Shown here: positions 43,433 to 52,785 of the stretch, piece after piece | Layout of the letters: every line of letters begins with the position of its first letter | How positions within the stretch are numbered: the stretch's first letter is position 1 | Assembly (NCBI RefSeq): GCF_900105185.1 | Contig: NZ_FNTJ01000001.1 | Span: 1,437,501-1,501,500, forward strand | From: Pseudomonas saponiphila | GTDB lineage: Bacteria; Pseudomonadota; Gammaproteobacteria; Pseudomonadales; Pseudomonadaceae | Direction: 5' to 3' | Length of the DNA stretch: 64,000 bases | The notes under the pieces: model-generated | Seen by the model: only the letters and a program-made list of their open reading frames with translations | Databases searched by the model: none | What the model was told of the DNA's origin: nothing | Position numbers and translations under genes: made by a program

Positions 43433-44403
43433 TCAAGGTCATCAAACCGGGCCTGGCCACATCGGTGCAGGATCTGGGACGCGAAGGTTTCTATCACCTG
43501 GGGATTCCGCCCTCCGGCGCCCTCGACCAGTACGCCCTGAGCGCGGCCAACCACTTGGTGGGCAACCCGGCAGGCGTGGCCGGGCTGGAATGCACCTTGC
43601 TCGGACCGGAGCTGGAATTCGCCAGCGATGCCCTGGTGGCGGTCTGCGGTGCACACATGACCCCCAAGCTCGATGGCGTGGACATGCACCTGGACACCGC
43701 CTTTGCGGTCAAGGCCGGGCAAGTGCTGCGTTTCGACTTTCCCAAGGCCGGGGCCCGGGCCTACCTGGCAGTGGCCGGTGGCATCGATGTGCCGCTGGTG
43801 CTGGGCAGCCGTTCGACTTACGCCCTGGGCGCCCTCGGTGGTTTCCAGGGGCGGCGTCTGGCGGCCGGGGATGAACTGCCGGTGGGCGTTGCCAGCGGCA
43901 AGGGCCGTCCGGGCGCCAGTCTGCCCATGGCGCTGCGCCAATCCCTGGGGGGTGAAGTCACCCTGCGGGTGGTGCCGGGCCTGTATTACGAACGCTTGAG
44001 CGAGGCGGCCAAGGCCAGCTTCTTTGCCGAACCCTGGACCGTGGGTTCGGAAGCGGACCGCATCGGCTATCGCTTCAAGGGTGGCAGTGCCTTGAGCTTC
44101 CAGCCTCGGGAGCAGCCGTTCGGCGCCGGTTCCGACCCTTCGAACATCGTCGACAGCTGCTACCCGATCGGCTCGATCCAGGTGCCGGCGGGGCTGGAGC
44201 CCATTGTCCTGCACCGGGACGCGGTGTCCGGTGGCGGCTACGCCATGATCGGCACGGTGATCAGCGCCGACCTTGATCTGATCGGCCAGATGCAGCCCAA
44301 CCAGAAGGCCCGCTTTGTCGCGGTGACCCTCGAAGAAGCGCTGGAGGCCCGGCGCTCCTACAAGAAAAAGCTCAGCTGTCTGAGCAAGCTCTTTCCTTCC
44401 TGA
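43429..44403 (+). CDS. pxpC: Carboxyltransferase domain subunit 2 / PxpC (AHS2, KipA-like)
   Basis: The 324-residue AHS2 protein opens IKVIKPGLATSVQDLGREGF, then YHLGIPPSGALDQYALSAAN, the shared signature of PxpC/KipA and the urea carboxylase AHS2 domain. It also has YLAVAGGIDVPLVLGSRSTY. It pairs with the previous protein to form the second half-reaction enzyme. It overlaps pxpB by four bases. A Lys/Ser/Leu tail (KKKLSCLSKLFPS) ends the protein. Confidence 0.9.
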   Translation: MIKVIKPGLATSVQDLGREGFYHLGIPPSGALDQYALSAANHLVGNPAGVAGLECTLLGPELEFASDALVAVCGAHMTPKLDGVDMHLDTAFAVKAGQVLRFDFPKAGARAYLAVAGGIDVPLVLGSRSTYALGALGGFQGRRLAAGDELPVGVASGKGRPGASLPMALRQSLGGEVTLRVVPGLYYERLSEAAKASFFAEPWTVGSEADRIGYRFKGGSALSFQPREQPFGAGSDPSNIVDSCYPIGSIQVPAGLEPIVLHRDAVSGGGYAMIGTVISADLDLIGQMQPNQKARFVAVTLEEALEARRSYKKKLSCLSKLFPS

Positions 44404-44514
44404 TTCTGCCCGCCGCATCGCGCGGGCCATGCCAAACGGTAGGCCAACGCCGCACTTCGGTGCGGTGACGGCTGCCCGCGCTTCAACCCTTGATCGGTTC
44501 TGGAGTTCACGCAC

Positions 44515-45837
44515 ATGGCAGCTTTATCGCAAGCGAATCAAACCGGGCAGACCCCGGCCAACCTGGCCCTTCCCAGCGAGGCCCGCATGGGTCGACTGTC
44601 CCTGACCATGGCCTGGTGGGCGGTGTGCAGCGCGATGTTCTACATCGTCGTCGGCGCCTCCCTGGCTTTGTCCTATGGCACCCGCAATGCCTTGATCGGC
44701 ATGCTCCTGTCGGTGCTCAGCTATGGCCTGGTCAACAGCGTGCTCAGCCGCTTCGCCATGCGCAGCGGGCTCTCGGTGGCGCTGTTCTCGCGGTTGCTGT
44801 TCGGCAGCACCGGGGCTTGCCTGGCGACCCTGATCTTTTTCTCCACGGCCATCTACTACGCGGTGTTCGAGGGTTCGGTGATTGCCGTGGCGCTCAATCA
44901 CCTGTACCCGCAACTGCTGTACCCGCTGGCGGCCCTGCTGGTGGTGCTGTACAGCGTGCCGCTGATCCTGGGCAGCGTGCAGCACTGGCTGGACAAGCTC
45001 AACGGCGTGCTGCTGCCGGTGTACCTGGGAGGCTTGCTGTTCGCCGTGGGCCTGTCGATCGCCCGTTATGGCTATCAGCCGCAATGGCTGGATTTCGGCC
45101 CGGCCAGCCCCAGCGGCAGCGGCTGGTGGGATTGCTTCGTGGCCTACATGGGAGTGTGGATCCTGATGCTGTTCACCTTCGACTACGCGCGCTTCGGCAA
45201 GCCCGAAGACGCCGGCTACCACGGTCGCTGGAACTTCGGCATGCCGTTCTACGCGGTGACCTTCCTGCTCAACGGCGCGGCGGGGATCTACCTGGTAAGC
45301 AGCATTCCCCACGAGGGCGCGCTCAATGAAGTCTCGGTGGTGATGGCCATTCTGCAGTTGATGGGGCTCTGGGGCCTGTTGTTCGTCTGGGCCACCCAGA
45401 CCCGGATCAACACCGCCAACTACTACCTGGCGACCCTGAACATGCAGGCGTTCTTCGGCCGCTTCGGCTTGCGCGGTTCCTACCTGATGTGGGCGGTGGC
45501 GGTGGGCATCATCGTCTATGGCCTGATGCTGGCGGACGTGTTCGCCTACCTGCTCAAGGCCCTGGCCTATCAGGGGATCTTCGTGGTGGCCTGGGTCGGC
45601 GTGGCCCTGGCGCAGATTCTCTCGGGGCGTACCGAGGTGGCGGCGATTGATCGTGTGGCGGCCTTCAACCCGGTGGGGCTGGCGGCCTGGTTCGGTGGCA
45701 CGGCCCTGGGCCTGATGCTGATGTGGGCGGGGGGCGGTCTGGCGAGTTTCTCGGCGCCGCTGACCGGGGTCCTGGCGTTTGCCTTGCAGGCCGGGCTCGC
45801 CGCTCGCTTGCACCAGCGCCTGCCCGCCGCCGGCTGA
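44515..45837 (+). CDS. NCS1-family (purine/cytosine permease-like) transporter
   Basis: The 440-residue polytopic protein has about 12 hydrophobic segments and the general NCS1/cytosine permease layout. Examples are MAWWAVCSAMFYIVVGASLA and the WATQTRINTANYYLATLNMQ segment of helices 8-9. It follows pxpC by 111 bp and probably imports the substrate of the operon. NCS1 transporters carry nucleobases, hydantoins and related ring compounds, which is a clue to the substrate. It converges on pitA with a 27-bp gap. Confidence 0.85.
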   Translation: MAALSQANQTGQTPANLALPSEARMGRLSLTMAWWAVCSAMFYIVVGASLALSYGTRNALIGMLLSVLSYGLVNSVLSRFAMRSGLSVALFSRLLFGSTGACLATLIFFSTAIYYAVFEGSVIAVALNHLYPQLLYPLAALLVVLYSVPLILGSVQHWLDKLNGVLLPVYLGGLLFAVGLSIARYGYQPQWLDFGPASPSGSGWWDCFVAYMGVWILMLFTFDYARFGKPEDAGYHGRWNFGMPFYAVTFLLNGAAGIYLVSSIPHEGALNEVSVVMAILQLMGLWGLLFVWATQTRINTANYYLATLNMQAFFGRFGLRGSYLMWAVAVGIIVYGLMLADVFAYLLKALAYQGIFVVAWVGVALAQILSGRTEVAAIDRVAAFNPVGLAAWFGGTALGLMLMWAGGGLASFSAPLTGVLAFALQAGLAARLHQRLPAAG

Positions 45838-45864
45838 GCGGGCGACGGCGCAGGCCCTGGTTGC

Positions 45865-47475
45865 TCAGAACAGTTGGGTGAACAGCCAGTACAGGCTGCC
45901 GGACAGCAGGATCGCCGCCGGCAGGGTCAGGATCCAGGCCATGGCCAGGTTGCGGATGGTGCGCATCTGCAACCCGCCGCCATTGGCCACCATGGTCCCG
46001 GCCACCCCCGAGGACAGCACGTGGGTGGTCGACACCGGCAGGCCGAACATGTCCGCCGCGCCGATGGTCAGCATCGCCACGGTTTCCGCCGAGGCGCCCT
46101 GGGCATAGGTCAGGTGGGTCTTGCCGATTTTCTCGCCGACGGTCACCACGATGCGCTTCCAGCCGACCATGGTGCCCAGGCCGAGGGCGATGGCCACGGC
46201 GATCTTCACCCACAGCGGGATGAAGCGGGTGGCGTTGTCGATCTGCTGCTTGAACAGTTGCAGCTTGTCCCGGGTGTCCTGGTCGAAGTGGCCGACCTGG
46301 TGCTTGTCCATCAGACGGATCGCTTCGCTGGTCAGGTACATGTCGTTGCGCACGTTGCCCATGGCTTCGGCGGGCACCTTGGCCAGGGAGCCGTAGCCCT
46401 TCACTTCACTGCCGATGGCTCCGGTCAGGGCGGCCAGGGCGGGGATCAGTTCGGCGGTCGCCTGCTTGCTGCGCATGTACTCCGAGAGCACCGCGCGAGG
46501 ATCGGCCGGCGCCGGTTGCGGGGCGCTCTTGACCAGGGCCTGCTGGGTGACTTCGGCCACCGCGGCGAACTGCAGCGACTGGTCGGCGGGCATGGTGCGG
46601 TTCAGCGCGTAGGCCATGGGCAGGGTGCCCACCAGGATCAGCATGATCAGGCCCATGCCTTTCTGGCCATCGTTGGAGCCGTGGGCGAAGGACACCCCGG
46701 TGCAGGTCAGGATCAGCAGGCCGCGAATCCACCACGGCGGTGGCGCGTCACCCTTGGGCGCCTTGTACAGGGCGCGGTTCTTGACGAACAGGCGCAGGGC
46801 TAACAGCAGCAGGGCGGCGAACACGAAGCCGATCAGTGGCGAGAACAGCAGGGCGTAGCCGACCTTGGTCGCCTGGCTCCAGTCCACGCCGCTGGTGCCG
46901 TCGCGGCCGTGCATCAGCGCGTTGGCCACGCCGACGCCGATGATCGAGCCGATCAGGGTGTGGGACGAAGAGGCCGGCAGCCCCAGCCACCAGGTGCCGA
47001 GGTTCCACAGGATGGCGGCGATCAGCAGGGCGAAGATCATCGCGAAGCCGGCGGAGGAGCCCACTTGCAGGATCAGTTCCACCGGCAGCAGGGCGATGAT
47101 GCCGAAGGCCACCGCGCCGCTGGACAGCAGCACGCCAAGGAAGTTGAACAGGCCGGACCAGACCACCGCGAACTGCGGCGGCAGGGAGTGGGTGTAGATC
47201 ACCGTGGCCACGGCGTTGGCGGTGTCGTGGAAACCGTTGACGAACTCGAAGCCCAGGGCGATCAGCAGGGCCACGCCCAGCAGCAGGAACGGGGTCCAGG
47301 TGGTGACCGTGGTGCCCAGCTCGTGCATGTCGTGCACCAGGCTGTAGGCGGTGAACAGCAAGCCCATGGCCAGCACGGCGAAGAAGATCACCAGGGTGAA
47401 GGCACCGGGTTTTTTATCCAGTTGCGGTTTGACGTCGGGGCTGGGAGACGCGGCAGTCAGTGACGGGGTGGCCAT
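45865..47475 (-). CDS. Inorganic phosphate transporter, PiT family
   Basis: The 536-residue polytopic protein has both PiT signatures: GFEFVNGFHDTANAVATVIY near the N-terminus and SFAHGSNDGQKGMG in the middle, plus LPASSSHTLIG and LPVSTTHVLSSGVAGTM repeats. It imports phosphate with protons or metal. I used ATG 47475 with AGGATTGTCCGGCA upstream; ATGs at 47514 and 47526 are alternatives. A cytoplasmic loop separates the two halves. Confidence 0.92.
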   Translation of the reverse strand: MATPSLTAASPSPDVKPQLDKKPGAFTLVIFFAVLAMGLLFTAYSLVHDMHELGTTVTTWTPFLLLGVALLIALGFEFVNGFHDTANAVATVIYTHSLPPQFAVVWSGLFNFLGVLLSSGAVAFGIIALLPVELILQVGSSAGFAMIFALLIAAILWNLGTWWLGLPASSSHTLIGSIIGVGVANALMHGRDGTSGVDWSQATKVGYALLFSPLIGFVFAALLLLALRLFVKNRALYKAPKGDAPPPWWIRGLLILTCTGVSFAHGSNDGQKGMGLIMLILVGTLPMAYALNRTMPADQSLQFAAVAEVTQQALVKSAPQPAPADPRAVLSEYMRSKQATAELIPALAALTGAIGSEVKGYGSLAKVPAEAMGNVRNDMYLTSEAIRLMDKHQVGHFDQDTRDKLQLFKQQIDNATRFIPLWVKIAVAIALGLGTMVGWKRIVVTVGEKIGKTHLTYAQGASAETVAMLTIGAADMFGLPVSTTHVLSSGVAGTMVANGGGLQMRTIRNLAMAWILTLPAAILLSGSLYWLFTQLF

Positions 47476-47642
47476 TGCCGGACAATCCTGTTGCGGGAAA
47501 GGAATGTCGCCCATGATCGTAGCCAAATGTTACAGACAGACTGCCTCAGATCATGGTTTGCGCGATTGACGCGTTCCGTTGATCCGATCCAGTCCGCGCC
47601 ATCAGCGTACTCATCCCGCCATCCCGCCATCCCACTCATCCC

Positions 47643-47666
47643 GTAGGAGCCGGCTTGCCGGCGAAG
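47643..47666. repeat. REP element, GTAGGAGC family
   Basis: GTAGGAGCCGGCTTGCCGGCGAAG, identical in core to the copy at 39890. It lies between the pitA-like start and the zntB-like 3' end, preceded by a short CATCCCGC tandem at 47612-47642. Confidence 0.82.
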
Positions 47667-47735
47667 AGGCCCTCAAGCCAAGCGCCGACCTTGGCGGACA
47701 CCTTCACCGTCAAGCCAGCTCCCCAAAAGGCGAGG

Positions 47736-48758
47736 TCAGTAGTCCTGGCGCTTGCGGAAGGCCCAGCGCCCGGCGATCAGGGTGAAGGTGGCCACTAGCG
47801 CCACGAGGATCCAGAAACCCTCCGGGTCGCCGGAAAACGGAATGCCGCCGACGTTCATGCCGAAGAAGCCGGCAATGATGTTGATCGGCAGCGCCAGCAC
47901 CGTGACCACCGTCAGGGTGAACAGGGTGCGGTTGGTCTGTTCGTTGAGGTTGGCGGCGATCTCCTCCTGCAGCAGTTTGATCCGCTCGCCCAGGGCCGTG
48001 AGGTCGTTGATGATCAGGGCGAACTCTTCGGTGGATTTGCGCAGCTCCTTGACGTCTTCCTTCTGCAACCATTGCGGCGGGCGGTTGAGCAGGCGCAGCA
48101 AGGAGCCCGGTTCCAGGGCCAGCAGGCGTTGCAGGCGCACCAGCACTCGGCGCATGGCTCCCAGCTCGGCGCGGTTGCTGGACACCCGGGCGGCCAGCAG
48201 TTGGTCCTCGATCTGGTCGACGCTGAGGCTGGTCTTGCGCACGATCTGGGTCAGTACCTCGCCCTGGTCGCGCAGCAGGTGCACCAGCAGCTCCAGGGGG
48301 GAGCGAAAGCGTTCGCCGGCCTTGACCGAGGAGCGCAGCTTGTCCACCGAATGCAGGGGCTGCAGGCGGGCACTGATGATCAGGTTGCTGCGCACGCAGA
48401 CCCACAGGGTGGAGATGTCCGAGGACACCATGCTGCTGAAGTTGAACACCACGTCGTTGACCACCGCCAGCAGGGCCGAGTCGACGTGTTCGATGCGGGT
48501 CGAGCGCGAGCCTTCGTGCAGGGCTTCGAAGAACTCCTCGGGCAGTTGCAGGTGGGCCTTCATCCAGCGCTCGCAGGCGGCGTGGGCCAGATTCAGGTGC
48601 AGCCAGAGGAACTCATCACTGTCCTTCGGGTGTTGCAGGGCTTGCAGGGCCTTGGCTGAATCCAGTTCATGACCGCGTTCGCCGGGGCGAAAGCTGAAAC
48701 CGTAGAGCAGGCCAAACAGATCGGAATCGCGGTGAATCTGGTCAAGGCTGTGGTTCAT
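47736..48758 (-). CDS. CorA-family divalent metal transporter, ZntB-like
   Basis: The 340-residue product has a soluble cytoplasmic funnel domain (LYGFSFRPGERGHELD..EFLWLHLNL) and two C-terminal membrane helices with the signature GMN at residues 300-302 (FFGMNVGGIPFSG). The NVGGIP context is typical of ZntB, a Zn2+ transporter, rather than CorA (usually GMNF). The tail RKRQDY is basic. It stands alone. Confidence 0.9.
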   Translation of the reverse strand: MNHSLDQIHRDSDLFGLLYGFSFRPGERGHELDSAKALQALQHPKDSDEFLWLHLNLAHAACERWMKAHLQLPEEFFEALHEGSRSTRIEHVDSALLAVVNDVVFNFSSMVSSDISTLWVCVRSNLIISARLQPLHSVDKLRSSVKAGERFRSPLELLVHLLRDQGEVLTQIVRKTSLSVDQIEDQLLAARVSSNRAELGAMRRVLVRLQRLLALEPGSLLRLLNRPPQWLQKEDVKELRKSTEEFALIINDLTALGERIKLLQEEIAANLNEQTNRTLFTLTVVTVLALPINIIAGFFGMNVGGIPFSGDPEGFWILVALVATFTLIAGRWAFRKRQDY

Positions 48759-48938
48759 GGAGTCTCGCAGGAGGGACAGTGCCTGGCGCGGGTTTCACAG
48801 GTTCACTTGGGCCTCATCATGGCAAGGCTTTTTGACAGTTTTGTGACGTTTGCAAGTGCACAATCCGCAGCGCTCTACCGGTGGTCGGCGGCACTCAAGA
48901 ATGCAGCACGAATGCCGATCACGCTCACATGCAACACG

Positions 48939-48958
48939 CATTCGACCCGGTTCGAATG
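48939..48958. promoter_or_regulatory. Inverted repeat upstream of chemoreceptor
   Basis: CATTCGA and TCGAATG arms with a 6-bp spacer (CCCGGT), 75 bp before the MCP start. It is possibly a regulator site; no family can be named. Confidence 0.35.
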
Positions 48959-49032
48959 TGCCTGACAGGGAAGTTCGGACCTACGCATGCCCTTGAATGG
49001 GCCTGCTCTATCCCTGTCATGAGATCTTCTCG

Positions 49033-50658
49033 ATGTTTTTGCAAAAATCCCTGAGAGCGCAAATTCTTGCCCTGCTGAGCGGTAGCCTGCTGGCGATGCT
49101 GTTGATCGCCCTGGCATGTTTTCAATTGCTGTCCGGTGGCGTGCAGAGCTACCGCGAGCTGATCGACGGGCCGCTGCGCAGTTCACAGCTGATCGACGAG
49201 GCCAACCTGCAGTTCAAGAGCCAGGTGCAGGAGTGGAAGAACGTGCTGCTGCGGGGCAAGCAGCCCCAGGAACTGAACAAGTACTGGCAGCAGTTCGAGG
49301 ACCGTCAGCGGGATGTGCAGAACATTCTCGGCCAGCTGGCCCAGACTCCCGGGCTGGATGCATCGCTCAAGAGCCGGGTGCAGCGCCTGGCGGATGAGCA
49401 CCGGCAGTTGGGGGCGGCCTATCAGAAGGGCCGCGATGCCTATGTGGCTGGCGGTGCCGATCCAAGTGCCGGTGACGCCGCGGTGAAGGGCGTGGACCGC
49501 GCCGCCAGCGAGCAGATGAGCGAACTGGTGACCGAATTGCGCAAGCACGGCGAACAGCAGTCCCGGGAGATCAGCACCGCGGCCGACCGCACGGTGTGGA
49601 TGGGAATCCTGGTGATGCTGGTGTCCGGCCTGCTGATCGGCCTGCTCAGCCTGTGGCTGGTCAACCGCAGCCTGGTGGAGCCGATCCGCCAGTTGATCGA
49701 TTACGTCGCCCAGCTCAGCCGCGGCCAGTTCGCCGAGCGGGTAGCCAGCCAGCGTCAGGACGAACTGGGCAAGCTGGCGGCCGCCGCCAACACCCTGCGC
49801 GACTTCCTGGCCCAGACCTTCAGCAGCCTGCAGCGCAGCGCCTCGGACCTGGACCGCTCCAGCGGCGAGCTCAATGCCATCGCCACGCTGATGTCCCAGG
49901 GCACCAACGAACAGTTCAGCCGTACCGATCAGGTGGCCACGGCGATGAACGAAATGTCCGCCACCGCCCAGGAAGTGGCACGGCATGCCGCCGACGCCGC
50001 GCGCGCCGCAGATGATGCCGACCAGTCGGCGCAGCAGGGCGAGCAGGTGATGCAGAGCACCATCCACAGCATCACCCAGATGCGCAGCGAGATTGCCAAC
50101 ACCGCCACCGTGATCCGTCGTCTGGAAGCCGACAGCGGACGTATCGGCAAGGTGCTGGAAGTGATTCAGGGGATTGCCGAGCAGACCAACTTGCTGGCGC
50201 TCAACGCCGCCATCGAAGCGGCCCGGGCCGGCGAGGCCGGGCGCGGATTCGCCGTGGTTGCCGACGAAGTGCGCAGCCTGGCGCAACGCACTGCGGCGTC
50301 GATCATCGAGATCAACCAGATCATCCACAGTGTGCAGACCGGCGCGGTGGACGCGGCCCAGGCCATCGAGAGCGGCCAGTCCCGCAGCGAGCAGAGTGTG
50401 CAGCAGGTGACCGAGGCCGGGGCCATGCTCGAACGCATCACCGAGGCCGTGGAGGCGATCCGCGACATGAACCGGCAGATCGCCACCGCCGCCGAAGAGC
50501 AGACCTCGGTGGCCGAGGACATTTCCCGCAACCTGACCGAGATCACCTCGATTGCCAGTACCAATCTCGACAATGTCCAGCGTACCGAGGCGGCGAGCCG
50601 CAATTTGCACGGCTTGTCGGGACAGTTGAACGAGGTCACGGCGCGTCTCGGCGCCTGA
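49033..50658 (+). CDS. Methyl-accepting chemotaxis protein (transmembrane)
   Basis: The 541-residue receptor has TM1 at about 10-32, a periplasmic helical-bundle ligand domain (33-190) and TM2 at about 191-212 ([20 protein letters not shown]). A HAMP domain follows, then a full-length signalling domain with tip [20 protein letters not shown]. Length and order are normal. The ligand is unknown; the helical sensor domain with a Lys/Gln/Asp-rich surface gives no hint. ATG 49033 is used. A strong terminator follows. Confidence 0.93.
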   Translation: MFLQKSLRAQILALLSGSLLAMLLIALACFQLLSGGVQSYRELIDGPLRSSQLIDEANLQFKSQVQEWKNVLLRGKQPQELNKYWQQFEDRQRDVQNILGQLAQTPGLDASLKSRVQRLADEHRQLGAAYQKGRDAYVAGGADPSAGDAAVKGVDRAASEQMSELVTELRKHGEQQSREISTAADRTVWMGILVMLVSGLLIGLLSLWLVNRSLVEPIRQLIDYVAQLSRGQFAERVASQRQDELGKLAAAANTLRDFLAQTFSSLQRSASDLDRSSGELNAIATLMSQGTNEQFSRTDQVATAMNEMSATAQEVARHAADAARAADDADQSAQQGEQVMQSTIHSITQMRSEIANTATVIRRLEADSGRIGKVLEVIQGIAEQTNLLALNAAIEAARAGEAGRGFAVVADEVRSLAQRTAASIIEINQIIHSVQTGAVDAAQAIESGQSRSEQSVQQVTEAGAMLERITEAVEAIRDMNRQIATAAEEQTSVAEDISRNLTEITSIASTNLDNVQRTEAASRNLHGLSGQLNEVTARLGA

Positions 50659-50687
50659 TAACGCTCACCCTGTATGCGGGCCCAAAA

Positions 50688-50727
50688 GCACAAGGCCGCG
50701 CTCCCGTAACGGGGCGCGGCCTTGTGC
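50688..50727. terminator. Terminator between the chemoreceptor and PepSY gene
   Basis: A 14-bp perfect stem GCACAAGGCCGCGC / GCGCGGCCTTGTGC with a 12-base apex that pairs further (CCC/GGG). It is placed between convergent genes. The T-tract is poor, so it may act mainly by the stem. Confidence 0.7.
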
Positions 50728-50740
50728 TGTGTGCGCAGGC

Positions 50741-51058
50741 TTACTTGTCTTGCTTGTTGCTCAGGACCTTGCCGGTCTTGGCGTCCAGGTCCACGTCCCA
50801 CTCGATGCCTTTGCTGTCGCGCAGTTCCACCTGGTAGACGTAGGCACCGCTGGCGGTCTGCTCCAGCTCGGTGTCGGTGATGCTGGCGGCGGTGGTGCCG
50901 GGGTGCTGGGCCAGGGCGGCCTGGTTGAGTTGTTCCAGGTCCATGATGGCGCCGGACTTGAGCAGGCCCGGGATCAGGTCCGGACGGACATCGGCCTGGG
51001 CGAGGCCCGCGGTCAGGGTCAGGGCGGCAGCGGCGAACAGTGCAGAGAAACGGGTCAT
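50741..51058 (-). CDS. Periplasmic PepSY-domain protein
   Basis: The 105-residue product has a Sec signal peptide (MTRFSALFAAAALTLTAGLA, cleavage near AQA-D at about residue 22) and a small PepSY domain: YVYQVELRDSKGIEWDVDLD, then AKTGKVLSNKQDK. PepSY modules are thought to inhibit or modulate extracytoplasmic proteases. An 18-residue upstream extension was rejected because the signal peptide starts at M 51058. Confidence 0.88.
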   Translation of the reverse strand: MTRFSALFAAAALTLTAGLAQADVRPDLIPGLLKSGAIMDLEQLNQAALAQHPGTTAASITDTELEQTASGAYVYQVELRDSKGIEWDVDLDAKTGKVLSNKQDK

Positions 51059-51215
51059 GGTGTTGATTCCTTGAGGTGATGGCTTTCGATGGGCACAGGT
51101 TAGCCAGTGCAACTTAATTCACCCTTAATTCAGCGCAGTGTTTGCGTCGTTTGTTCAAGCCGGGGGCCGGGTGGCACCGGCAAGCTGGCCTCTCCCTTTA
51201 TCGGAGACACCATGA

Positions 51216-52127
51216 ATGAAACGCATGCTGGCGTGGTTGTATGGCCCCTTGATGCTTGGCGGATTCATCGCCGGCGGGCTGTGTTGGATGAGTGACGGGC
51301 AGGCTTCGGCCCTGGGTTTGCTCGTGCTGTTCGCCGGGGCGCTGCTGGTGTCGTTCCTGGCGGAGTGGGCGCTGCCCTACGAGCCGGCCTGGAACCGCTC
51401 CCAGGGCGACCGGCTGCGCGATAGCCTGCACGCGCTGGTCAATGAAAGCCTGAATGCGCTGGGGCTGCTGGCCTTGCCGGGGCTGGTGGCCCTGCTGGGT
51501 GGCGAGGGCCTGTGGCCTCGGGATTGGCCGCTCTGGGGGCAGTTGCTGCTGGCGATAGTGATCGCCGATGGCGGGATCAGCCTGGCCCATTACGCCAGCC
51601 ATCGCTGGGCCTGGCTCTGGCGCCTGCATGCGGTGCACCACAGTGTGCAGCGCCTGTACGGTTTCAACGGACTGCTCAAGCACCCCCTGCACCAGATGCT
51701 GGAGGCCTTGGCGGGATTGCTGCCGCTGGTGCTGCTGGGCATTACGTTGCCGGTGGCACAACTGCTGGCCCTGGCCATCGGGATTGCCTTGCTGTTGCAG
51801 CATTCCAACGTCGATATGCGCATGGGGCCGCTGCGGCGGGTGTTTGCCTGGGCTCCGGTGCATCGCTTTCATCACATGAAGTATGGCCGCGCCGGCGATG
51901 TGAACTTCGGGCTGTTCTTCAACCTCTGGGACTGGCTGTTGGGCACCGGGTTCTATCGGGACGACTACCCGATGCGCCAGGGCGATCTGGGTATCGGCAG
52001 CCGTCCCGACTACCCGCTGGGGTATTGGTCGCAGTTGCTGGAGCCGTTCAAGGTCCAGCGCTATGCCGCCGAGCCCAAGGTGCCTGCCGCGTTGCGCCGG
52101 CCAGTCAAGCCAGCAGGCGAGGCCTGA
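51216..52127 (+). CDS. Sterol desaturase/fatty acid hydroxylase superfamily protein
   Basis: The 303-residue membrane protein has the histidine clusters of the non-haem di-iron family: HYASH, HAVHHS and HRFHHMKYG, plus the KHPLHQ intermediate. At least four hydrophobic segments surround them. The family adds hydroxyl groups to or desaturates lipids; the substrate is unknown. GGAG lies upstream; the ATG at 51212 is in another frame. Its 3' end overlaps the convergent AraC gene by 23 bp. Confidence 0.9.
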   Translation: MKRMLAWLYGPLMLGGFIAGGLCWMSDGQASALGLLVLFAGALLVSFLAEWALPYEPAWNRSQGDRLRDSLHALVNESLNALGLLALPGLVALLGGEGLWPRDWPLWGQLLLAIVIADGGISLAHYASHRWAWLWRLHAVHHSVQRLYGFNGLLKHPLHQMLEALAGLLPLVLLGITLPVAQLLALAIGIALLLQHSNVDMRMGPLRRVFAWAPVHRFHHMKYGRAGDVNFGLFFNLWDWLLGTGFYRDDYPMRQGDLGIGSRPDYPLGYWSQLLEPFKVQRYAAEPKVPAALRRPVKPAGEA

Positions 52128-52785
52128 GGGTTTTCAGGGCCTGGCCGGCGGTGACCCCGAACAACGCTTTCAGGGTGCGGGAGAAGTGCGCGCTGTCGGC
52201 AAAGCCGGCGCCGTGGGCCGCCTGGGCCACGGGCTGGCCGTCGAGCAACAGGGCCATGGCCAGGCGCAGACGCCGCCAGAGCACCAGGCGCCGCACCGGC
52301 AAGCCTACGTCACGGGCGAACAGGCGCTCCAGCTGGCTCAGGGACAGGTGGGCCCGGGCCGCCAGTTGGCTCGCCACCACCTTGCCTGTGAGCGCTGCGT
52401 CCAGGGCCTGCAGGGCCCGCGCCACACGCCGGTCGGCCAGGGGCAGGCGCGGGCAGGCGCGCAGCGCCGCCTCCAGTGCGGGCAACGAGGGGCACAGGTT
52501 GTGGACACAGGCCTGCAGGTCTGCGGCCGCGATCGACAATGGCTCGGCATAGACCGTGAAGGCGTTGTCGGGCGCCTGGAGAATGGCATGCCGCTGCAGC
52601 GCCTGGATCACCAGGAAGTGCCCGCTGTGGCGCTTGCCGTCGAGTTCCAGCGTCACCGCTTGCTCGGGGGCGATGATCAATTGATGGGCGTAGTGGGCAT
52701 GGGGCGCGGTGCGCCCCATGGCTCCCTGAATCAGGCCGAAGTCATGCCCCAGCCAGAGCTCGCCGCTCCAGTGCGAGACAGACAT
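52105..52785 (-). CDS. AraC-family transcriptional regulator
   Basis: The 226-residue product has a small cupin-like N-terminal region (HAHYAHQLIIAPEQAVTLEL) and a C-terminal AraC double helix-turn-helix at about residues 130-220 (LSLSQLERLFARDVGLPVRR, then GFADSAHFSRTLKALFGVTA). Its ATG directly follows the glpQ stop (TGA-ATG), so it is probably translated from the glpQ transcript. Targets unknown. Confidence 0.9.
   Translation of the reverse strand: MSVSHWSGELWLGHDFGLIQGAMGRTAPHAHYAHQLIIAPEQAVTLELDGKRHSGHFLVIQALQRHAILQAPDNAFTVYAEPLSIAAADLQACVHNLCPSLPALEAALRACPRLPLADRRVARALQALDAALTGKVVASQLAARAHLSLSQLERLFARDVGLPVRRLVLWRRLRLAMALLLDGQPVAQAAHGAGFADSAHFSRTLKALFGVTAGQALKTLRPRLLA

Noticed and set aside
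47612..47642. Short tandem of CATCCCGC-like units
   Set aside because: Only about three imperfect units, next to a REP element. Too short and irregular for a CRISPR or a functional satellite.
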